Shown: positions 42,869 to 48,826 of the stretch, in pieces
Layout: each line of letters begins with the position of its first letter
How positions within the stretch are numbered: the stretch's first letter is position 1
Source of the DNA: Gemmatimonadota bacterium
GTDB taxonomy: Bacteria; Gemmatimonadota; Gemmatimonadetes; Gemmatimonadales; GWC2-71-9
Length of the DNA stretch: 53,367 nucleotides
Direction of reading: 5' to 3'
Assembly: GCA_003222155.1 (NCBI GenBank)
Contig: QHUU01000066.1
Coordinates: forward strand, 1-53,367
Translations under genes and position numbers: made by a program
Notes under the pieces: generated by a model
The model's input: the letters and a program-made list of their open reading frames with translations, nothing else
What the model was told of the DNA's origin: nothing
The model's database searches: none

Positions 42869-43390
42869 TTGTCGACGCACTTCGAAGCCCGAATCGAGCC
42901 GCTCGACGGCAAGCTTCCCAAGGTCACCTATCACTGGGATCCCGAGACCGACATCCTCTCCGTCGCGTGCAAGGGGACGGGGAAGGCCACGAGTTTCAAC
43001 GGCACCGTGGATCTCGAGGGCAACGACGGCTCGTTCGTGGTGATCGACGTGGCCAGCGGGTGCTTGCGAGGCGTGGACGTGGTCACCTGGCCGGACGACA
43101 TCCGCACCCGCGAGCAGCTCGCAGCCCCCGCCCCGGCCAAGGACGCGCGCGTCGTGTTTCCCCCCCGCAAAGCGCAACCCGCGGTGGCGGCCGTCGAGGT
43201 CGACACGCCGCTCACCGTGGAGAAAAACCAGGCCGAATCGGTGCTGCACATCCGGGTGGGGCGCCAGCGGCCCGCCACCGTGGTGCGCGTGGCGGACCGC
43301 CTGCTCGTCGAAGTCGACAAAAGCTCGCGACTCGCGGGGCTCTGGTTCCTCGACGTGCCGCCGTTTCCGAATGTCGAAGCGACCGCCTAG
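42869..43390 (+). CDS. Protein of unknown function
   Basis: 173 residues from the TTG at 42869 (GGAAGG lies 5-10 bases upstream); a GTG at 42824 would add 15 residues but overlaps the likely promoter. The first half (RIEPLDGKLPKVTYHWDPETDILSVAC, GTVDLEGNDGSFVVIDVASGCLRGVDVVTWP) faintly recalls DUF2283-like folds. The second half (VEVDTPLTVEKNQAESVLHIRVG, VVRVADRLLVEVDKSSRLAGLWFLDVP) looks like a related second beta domain. It is followed after 4 bp by the left array of the four-helix-bundle element. Confidence 0.62.
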   Translation: MSTHFEARIEPLDGKLPKVTYHWDPETDILSVACKGTGKATSFNGTVDLEGNDGSFVVIDVASGCLRGVDVVTWPDDIRTREQLAAPAPAKDARVVFPPRKAQPAVAAVEVDTPLTVEKNQAESVLHIRVGRQRPATVVRVADRLLVEVDKSSRLAGLWFLDVPPFPNVEATA

Positions 43391-43394
43391 CAGC

Positions 43395-43440
43395 GGAGGT
43401 TAGGGGAGGTTGGGGAGGTTGTGGAGGTTGGGGGAGGTTG
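43395..43440. repeat. Left tandem array of the four-helix-bundle element
   Basis: Five copies of a 9-10 bp unit GGAGGTTGG (variants GGAGGTTAG and GGAGGTTGT). It starts 4 bp after the preceding stop codon. The inverted counterpart is at 43868-43908. Confidence 0.9.
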
Positions 43441-43512
43441 ATCGCGGTGTAACGGCCCTCCGTGCGCTAGAATGGTTCCAGCTTCCCCGCCGCGCCGCGT
43501 ACCGTGGAGCGC

Positions 43513-43866
43513 ATGTCGCGGTACGAACGGCTTCACGCCTGGCGGGAATGCCACGAGCTCGCCTTGGCGGTTTACCGGGTCACGAAGCAGTTCCCCAATG
43601 ACGAGCGTTACGGGCTGACCTCGCAACTCCGGCGCGCCGCGTTCTCTGCCGCGGTCAATATCGTCGAGGGATCTGCACGGCGCAGCACCAAAGAATTCCG
43701 CCGGTTCCTCGATATTTCCCTCTCATCGCTGAGCGAGGTCGGATATGCGTTGCGGTTCGCTTGGGAAGCGGGCCTGCTGACCGACGACGATTGGTCCGCC
43801 CTCAACGATCGCCAGAGCCGCGCCCGCTTTCTCACGTGGCAACTGTACCGAGCCCTAGGTCGGTGA
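43513..43866 (+). CDS. Four-helix-bundle protein (S23/IVS family)
   Basis: 117 residues from the ATG at 43513 (GGAG nearby; a GTG nine bases earlier is less likely). It matches the family of four-helix-bundle proteins first seen in 23S rRNA intervening sequences: YERLHAWRECHELALAVYRVT, FPNDERYGLTSQLRRAAFSAAVNIVEGSAR, then EFRRFLDISLSSLSEVGYALRFA. Related small proteins include Avd of diversity-generating retroelements, which binds nucleic acid. No reverse transcriptase is present. Flanking inverted arrays suggest it belongs to a discrete element. Confidence 0.9.
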   Translation: MSRYERLHAWRECHELALAVYRVTKQFPNDERYGLTSQLRRAAFSAAVNIVEGSARRSTKEFRRFLDISLSSLSEVGYALRFAWEAGLLTDDDWSALNDRQSRARFLTWQLYRALGR

Positions 43867-43867
43867 C

Positions 43868-43908
43868 CACCTCCGCCAGCCTCCCAAACCTCCCCCAACC
43901 TCCTCAAC
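43868..43908. repeat. Right tandem array of the four-helix-bundle element
   Basis: About four units of CCAACCTCC type, the reverse complement of the left array, more degenerate (variants CCAGCCTCC and CAAACCTCC). It ends 17 bp before the UbiG-like start codon. Confidence 0.85.
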
Positions 43909-43925
43909 GCCGTAGATTGTCTCTC

Positions 43926-44660
43926 ATGTCCGACCAACTCCCCCGCCTCGGCGGCCTCCCCGAGGCCGAGAAGTACGAGCGTCTGGTCGAGCGCGTACCG
44001 GGGCTGTGGTGGAGCGACGCCGGACCGTTCGCGGGACTGCACGAGTTGAACGTGGTTCGCGTGGAGTACTTCCGCGCCGTGTTCAACGGGTTCGGCGGCA
44101 AGCGGGTGCTCGACGTGGGGTGTGGCGGCGGCATCCTGGCCGAAGCCCTCGCGACCGAAGGCGCGCGAGTGACCGGCATCGATCCGTCGGAGCGCTCCCT
44201 CACAGCGGCGCGCGACCATGCGCAGCGCGCCGGCTTGGCGATCGAATACCGGCCGGGCACGGCCGAAAACCTCAAAGCGGCAGGGCTCGAGGGGTCGTAC
44301 GACCTCGTGTTCGCGGTGGACGTGCTCGAGCACGTGGACGATCTCGATCGCACCCTCGCCGGGGTGGCGGCCGTCCTCGCGCCGGGCGGTGGGCTCGGGT
44401 TCCTCACCCATAACCGCACCATCGCCGGCTTCCTGCAGGTCGTGTGGCACGAGGAATACGTGCAGCACACGATGCCGGAAGGCTTCCACGACTTCCAGCG
44501 CTTCATCACGCCCGCCGAGCTGACGGAAAAGCTCGCGCGCAACGACATGGTCGTACAGGAAATGAAAGGGATCGCGCCGGCCGGTGACGGCACCGGCCGC
44601 CGCATCCTGACCGACGATCTGAGCATCACGTATCTCGGGTGGGCGCTCCGGACTCGATGA
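43926..44660 (+). CDS. UbiG-like SAM-dependent O-methyltransferase
   Basis: 244 residues. Motif I is RVLDVGCGGGILAEALA, motif post-I is VTGIDPSE, and motif II is YDLVFAVDVLEHVDD. VVWHEEYVQHTMPEGFHDFQRFITPAEL fits the UbiG branch, which methylates hydroxyls of ubiquinone intermediates. If the organism uses only menaquinone, another phenolic substrate is likely. The TGA overlaps the ATG of the NurA-like gene, which is unexpected for a metabolic enzyme next to a DNA-repair operon. Confidence 0.82.
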   Translation: MSDQLPRLGGLPEAEKYERLVERVPGLWWSDAGPFAGLHELNVVRVEYFRAVFNGFGGKRVLDVGCGGGILAEALATEGARVTGIDPSERSLTAARDHAQRAGLAIEYRPGTAENLKAAGLEGSYDLVFAVDVLEHVDDLDRTLAGVAAVLAPGGGLGFLTHNRTIAGFLQVVWHEEYVQHTMPEGFHDFQRFITPAELTEKLARNDMVVQEMKGIAPAGDGTGRRILTDDLSITYLGWALRTR

Positions 44661-45673
44661 CCCTCCGCGGCTCGTGGGTCGAGGCCGTCGTCGCTGCGGG
44701 CGCCGTGCCGGCCTCCCACGTTCCCGACGCGAGCCTCGGCCGCGGCGACGTCGAGGAGTTCACCGGAGCCGATCCGGTCGAGGCGGGCGAGCTCCGCGTG
44801 GAGCCGCTGAGCGATGCGCGGCCCCTCGCGCCCGCGGCCGTGTGCTTTCTCGACGGCATCGAGCAGTGGCGAGTGGTGGGATACGGCGGGATCACGCCGA
44901 TCGTGCGGGCGCACGTTGCCGCCGCGGTCCGCCAGCGCGGGCCGGACCGCCGCCTGCGCACGGTCGCCGAAGCGACCGAAGACGTCGCGATCACGCGGCT
45001 GGACCGGCTTCCCGCGGGCGTGCGGCGCGCGCTCGAGGCGGCCGGCGTGCGGGTGCTCGAGTTCCCGGCCGAGGAGGCGGGCCAGCCCGCACGCGCTCTG
45101 GCGGCCGCGCGAGTCGAGGTGCAGAAGACTCGGACCGCCCTCGAGCGGCGCCTGGGGGAGGCGGGGCTGCGCGCTTTGGCCGCCGACGAGTGGCTCGTGG
45201 TGGACGGCGTACTGTCCGATTCGGCCGCGCTCTCCGAGCACACGCGCGCGCTCGGCGTCGTGAAGAGTCATGGTGCGCAGTATTTCGAGGGTGCGGAGCT
45301 GGAGCGGGCGCTCACGTTGCCGGACGGCCATCGCACGAGCGTGTTTCGGCCGCGAGCCCGGGGCGCCCGGCGCGACATCTACTCGTGGTACGTGCGGCTG
45401 TGGCCGTGGGAGGGAAACGACCTGTTGTACGGCCTGCTGCGCCTCGAGGCCCGTGCCCATCCGGAGACCATCGCGCTCGCTTCGCCCATCGCCGCCTGGA
45501 TGCGCGCGGAGCGCGCGCCCGTGGCCACCCCCGACCGGCGCTGGGATCGGTTACTTTATCCTATCCATGACGTGGAGACGTACCTGAGGGCACGCGCCCC
45601 GTCCGACCTCACCTCGCATCCCGCGTCTCGCATCCCGAACCCCGGCTCTCGGTTTCCGAGGACCGCCTCGTGA
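44657..45673 (+). CDS. nurA: NurA-like nuclease domain protein
   Basis: 338 residues. The layout fits NurA: an N-terminal acidic strand (AVCFLDGIEQWRVVGYGG), a long helical middle (ARVEVQKTRTALERRLGEAG), a second acidic strand (EWLVVDGVLSDSAALSEH) followed by GVVKSHGAQYF, and a C-terminal RRDIYSWYVRLWPWEGNDLLYGLLRLEARAHP with the closing YPIHDVETYLRA. NurA nucleases act with the HerA translocase, encoded next with a GTGA overlap. The family call is by eye. The last 20 residues (SHPASRIPNPGSRFPRTAS) come from a degenerate heptamer array. Confidence 0.7.
   Translation: MTLRGSWVEAVVAAGAVPASHVPDASLGRGDVEEFTGADPVEAGELRVEPLSDARPLAPAAVCFLDGIEQWRVVGYGGITPIVRAHVAAAVRQRGPDRRLRTVAEATEDVAITRLDRLPAGVRRALEAAGVRVLEFPAEEAGQPARALAAARVEVQKTRTALERRLGEAGLRALAADEWLVVDGVLSDSAALSEHTRALGVVKSHGAQYFEGAELERALTLPDGHRTSVFRPRARGARRDIYSWYVRLWPWEGNDLLYGLLRLEARAHPETIALASPIAAWMRAERAPVATPDRRWDRLLYPIHDVETYLRARAPSDLTSHPASRIPNPGSRFPRTAS
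45616..45657. repeat. Degenerate heptamer array at the nurA-herA junction
   Basis: Six consecutive 7-mers with G first and C last (GCATCCC, GCGTCTC, GCATCCC, GAACCCC, GGCTCTC, GGTTTCC). It encodes the NurA-like C-terminal tail and ends 13 bp before the HerA start. Opposite in orientation to the array at 45825-45852. Confidence 0.75.
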
Positions 45674-47646
45674 TCGAGCGGCGCGATCCGCTCCCCTCGC
45701 CCCCCTTGTCTTCCCCGATCGGCCGCGTCGTCGCCACCGAGCAGAAGCCGGCGACCCCGCACCAGTTTCACTTCTGGACCGCGAACGAGACCAGCATCGG
45801 GATCGGGGCGATTGTCCGAGTAGAGGGACTCGGGGCCGGGGACTCGGGGCGCGTCGTGTACGGAGTCGTGACCGATGGGTTCGCGTACTCCGACCTCGCC
45901 ACGCCGCTGCACGACGTGGTGGGTGCCCAGGGCGACCCGGCCAAGGCGGCCGCGAGTCCGACGGTCCGTCAGGAAATCCGGCTCTGGACCGCGGCCGTGC
46001 TGCGCCAGACCCCGGAGGAGCCGCTGCAACCGGTGCCGCTCGGGCAGGTGCATGTCGCGACCGACGTCGACGTGGCCCAGGCCCTCCGCATGGACGCGTA
46101 TCTTGGCGGGGCGCAGCCGACGGCAATCCCGGTGGGTCTCTACACCTCGGGCGGGCTCGAAGCGCCCGTATACGTCGACGCGGACTTCCTGCTCGGCCCG
46201 GAAGCGGCGCACTTGAATATCTCGGGCGTCTCGGGGCTCGCCACCAAGACGAGCGCGGTGGAGTTCCTGCTGTCGTCCATTTTCCAGCATTTCCCGCCGC
46301 ACAAGGGTCGCGTGGCCGCGGTGTGCTTCAACGTGAAAGGCCCCGACCTGTGCTTCCTCGATCGGCCCGGAACGCTCGACGACGAAGACCGCCGGCGCTA
46401 CCAGCGGCTGGGCGTCGCGCCCGAGCCGTTCCAACAGGTGCGCTACTTTGCGCCCTTCAAGGCCGACGGCGTGAACCTCAACACGCTGCGCACCCATCCC
46501 GACCTGGTCGGCGAGGTCGAGCCGCTGGTGTGGGGGCTGCGCGAGGTGCTCGACTACGCCGAGGTGCTGCTCAACCGGGACGACATCGACGCCAAGGCCG
46601 ACGCCTTCATCGACTTCCTCGCCGACCGGGTGGTGGACAAGGAGTTCGAGGACGGGTTCGGCGGCGCGCATCGCGTGGTCACGTTCGCCGATCTGGAGCG
46701 TCTGTTCCGGTCGATCTTCGACGGCCTCGAGCTCGCGAGCAGGGGTGGCGACAGCTGGCGCACGCACCACATCGCGACCATGCGCAAGGTACGCAACCGT
46801 CTGGCGAACATCTCGACACGTTGCAAAGGCCTCGTCACCGACGACGGCCCGTCGAATGATCTGCCGTGGGGGCGGTTCGCCGACCGCACGGTGTACGTCG
46901 TCGACGTAGCGAACGTGGATCCGCTGGGCCAGGACCTCGTGTTCGCCCGCGTGGTGTCGCAGCTGCGCGAGCGCCTGGAGCGTCGCGACCTGGGCGTCGA
47001 AGCCGTGGTCGTGTTCGTGGACGAATTGAACAAGTACGCGCCCGCCGACGGGCCCGAGACGTACGTCAAGAAGATGCTGCTCGATATCTCGGAGCGGGGG
47101 CGCTACCTCGGGTTGGTGCTGTTCGGCGCCGAGCAATTCCGGTCGCAGGTGCATCGGCGGGTGGTCGGGAACGCGGGGACGGCGGTATTCGGCCGCATGG
47201 ACGCGGACGAGCTGGCCACGCCGGGGTACCAGGTGCTCTCGCCCGCCACCAAGATCAAGCTGGCCACGCTGCCCATCGGCGAGCTGATGGTGCGCCATCC
47301 CCACTTCACACAGCCCATCTTCGTGCGCTTTCCGCGGCCCGCCGTGCTGCGCGGCCGTGACGGGGTGGAGCGCTACCCGCCCGCCGCGGACCTGCCGTTC
47401 GAGGACGCCGTGGCGCGCCAGCTCCTGAAGCTCGACCGTCGCGTGCGACCCAATCAGGTGAAGGACCTCATCGCGGACCGGCGGGAGGAGGACGTGCGTC
47501 GCGCCCTCGCGCACACCCGCCAGACGCGACCGCAGGACGCGCTGGCCCACTTCAAGAAGCAGCTCGGCGGCCGCGTGGCGGCCGTGCCCGCGGCCGCACG
47601 CGAGAGCGTTCCGCCGCTGAACGCGATTTCCGACGAGCCGTACTGA
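45670..47646 (+). CDS. herA: HerA-like ATPase / DNA translocase
   Basis: 658 residues. A beta-barrel HAS-type domain occupies about the first 170 residues. The ATPase core has an unusual P-loop, ISGVSGLATKTSAVEFLL, with one residue more than the standard GxxGxGK(S/T), and Walker B VVVFVDELNKYAP. Downstream SERGRYLGLVLFGAEQFRSQVHRRVVGNAGT matches the sensor/arginine-finger region of HerA/FtsK proteins. As a hexamer it would pump DNA for the NurA nuclease. Encoded directly upstream of sbcD and sbcC. Some DUF87/HerA ATPases serve in phage defence; this context favours repair. Confidence 0.87.
   Translation: MIERRDPLPSPPLSSPIGRVVATEQKPATPHQFHFWTANETSIGIGAIVRVEGLGAGDSGRVVYGVVTDGFAYSDLATPLHDVVGAQGDPAKAAASPTVRQEIRLWTAAVLRQTPEEPLQPVPLGQVHVATDVDVAQALRMDAYLGGAQPTAIPVGLYTSGGLEAPVYVDADFLLGPEAAHLNISGVSGLATKTSAVEFLLSSIFQHFPPHKGRVAAVCFNVKGPDLCFLDRPGTLDDEDRRRYQRLGVAPEPFQQVRYFAPFKADGVNLNTLRTHPDLVGEVEPLVWGLREVLDYAEVLLNRDDIDAKADAFIDFLADRVVDKEFEDGFGGAHRVVTFADLERLFRSIFDGLELASRGGDSWRTHHIATMRKVRNRLANISTRCKGLVTDDGPSNDLPWGRFADRTVYVVDVANVDPLGQDLVFARVVSQLRERLERRDLGVEAVVVFVDELNKYAPADGPETYVKKMLLDISERGRYLGLVLFGAEQFRSQVHRRVVGNAGTAVFGRMDADELATPGYQVLSPATKIKLATLPIGELMVRHPHFTQPIFVRFPRPAVLRGRDGVERYPPAADLPFEDAVARQLLKLDRRVRPNQVKDLIADRREEDVRRALAHTRQTRPQDALAHFKKQLGGRVAAVPAAARESVPPLNAISDEPY
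45825..45852. repeat. Heptamer array inside the herA 5' region
   Basis: Four 7-mers, GGGACTC, GGGGCCG, GGGACTC and GGGGCGC, encoding EGLGAGDSGRV in the HAS-domain loop (residues 52-61). Inverted relative to the array at 45616-45657, 167 bp away. Confidence 0.7.
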
Positions 47647-47653
47647 CCGAACG

Positions 47654-48826
47654 GTGAAACTCGCCCATCTCGCAGATCTCCACCTCGGGTTCCGCCAGTA
47701 CGACCGGCAGACGCCACGGGGCGGCAATCAGCGCGAGACGGACGTGGCCGACGCGTGCCGCCGTGCGGTCGACGACCTGCTCGAGCAGCGCCCGGACTTG
47801 ATCCTGGTCGCCGGAGACGTCTTCCACTCCGTGCGTCCGACCAACCCGGCCATCCTGTTCCTTTTTCAACAGCTGCACCGGCTGCGGACCGGTCTCCCCG
47901 ACACCCCGGTCGTCATGATCGCCGGCCAGCACGACACGCCGCGCTCGGTCGAGACCGGCACGATCCTGCGACTGTACGAGGCGCTGGGCGTGGAAGTCGT
48001 CGTCGATCAGGCTCGACGCATCACCTTTTCCAAGCTCGACTGCTCCGTGCTCGCCGTACCCCACCAGGCGCTGATGCAGGCCGAGCGACCCGCCATGCGG
48101 CCACAGCGCGGCACGACGCTCAACGTGCTGCTGGTGCACGGTCAGCTGCCGGGGGTGGGGGAGCGCCGCGGAACCATGGAGTACGGCGGTGCGCCCCTCC
48201 AGCTCGAGGATCTCGCGCCGGCGCAGTGGGACTACGTGGCCATGGGCCACTACCACGTCGCGCACCAGGTCGAACCGAACGCCTGGTACGCGGGCAGCAT
48301 CGAGTACGTCGCCCCGAACCCGTGGGGGCAGATGGATGACGAAGCGGAGTACGGCGTGCAGGGCAAAGGCTACCTGCTCGCGCATCTCCCCGGGGCGCGG
48401 GTGGAGGTTCGCCGGGTGGCCCTGGCACGCCGCCACATCGACCTTCCCGCGATCGACGGGAAGGGCCTCACGCCGAGAGACCTCGATGAGCGCATCGCCG
48501 CCCAGGTGGCGGCCGCCAAGCCGGCGATCGACGAGCAGATCGTGCGGCAGCTCGTCTTCGACGTATCGCGCGCCACCGCACGGGATCTCGATCACGCCGC
48601 GATCCGGGGCTACAAGGCTCGCGCGCTGCACTATCAGCTCGACCTGCGGCGGCCCGAGGCGCCCCGCGACGAGGCCGCAGGGCCGCTCGCCCGCCGGCAG
48701 ACGCTGCCCGAGACGGTGCGGACCTTTCTCGAGCATCGGCCGCTCGACGCGGATCTCGACCGGGCGGAGTTCGTGCGGCTGGGCGTGGACTACGTGGCGC
48801 GCGTCGGCGGGGAGGCCGAGCCCTGA
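47654..48826 (+). CDS. sbcD: SbcD/Mre11-type DNA repair exonuclease
   Basis: 390 residues, GTG start 7 bp after herA. Phosphodiesterase motifs are ADLHLG (D8, H10), VAGDVFH (D55, H58), LLVHGQLPG and MGHYH. Motif III, normally GNHD, reads GQHD at 91-94, so the conserved metal-binding Asn is Gln. With SbcC it forms the Mre11-Rad50 complex that processes DNA ends and hairpins. The C-terminal part (RRVALARRHIDLPAIDG onward) is the capping region. Confidence 0.92.
   Translation: MKLAHLADLHLGFRQYDRQTPRGGNQRETDVADACRRAVDDLLEQRPDLILVAGDVFHSVRPTNPAILFLFQQLHRLRTGLPDTPVVMIAGQHDTPRSVETGTILRLYEALGVEVVVDQARRITFSKLDCSVLAVPHQALMQAERPAMRPQRGTTLNVLLVHGQLPGVGERRGTMEYGGAPLQLEDLAPAQWDYVAMGHYHVAHQVEPNAWYAGSIEYVAPNPWGQMDDEAEYGVQGKGYLLAHLPGARVEVRRVALARRHIDLPAIDGKGLTPRDLDERIAAQVAAAKPAIDEQIVRQLVFDVSRATARDLDHAAIRGYKARALHYQLDLRRPEAPRDEAAGPLARRQTLPETVRTFLEHRPLDADLDRAEFVRLGVDYVARVGGEAEP

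Larger units (their letters stand above)
43395..43908 (+). mobile_element. Putative IVS-like element: four-helix-bundle gene between inverted arrays
   Basis: A 514-bp unit made of a GGAGGTT array, a four-helix-bundle gene with its own candidate -10 (TAGAAT at 43468-43473), and an inverted array that begins 1 base after the gene. It fits exactly between two unrelated co-directional genes, 4 bp from one stop and 17 bp from the next start. The architecture parallels 23S rRNA intervening sequences, which carry an S23-type ORF between terminal inverted repeats. Mobility is inferred, not shown. Confidence 0.45.

Noticed and set aside
43395-43908. Diversity-generating retroelement suggested by the Avd-like four-helix-bundle protein
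   Set aside because: No reverse transcriptase, template repeat or variable repeat was found nearby; S23/IVS-type is the better label.
45670-47646. HerA as part of an anti-phage defence module
   Set aside because: The neighbours are NurA-like, SbcD and SbcC rather than SIR2, DUF4297 or other effector genes, so DNA repair is the simpler reading.
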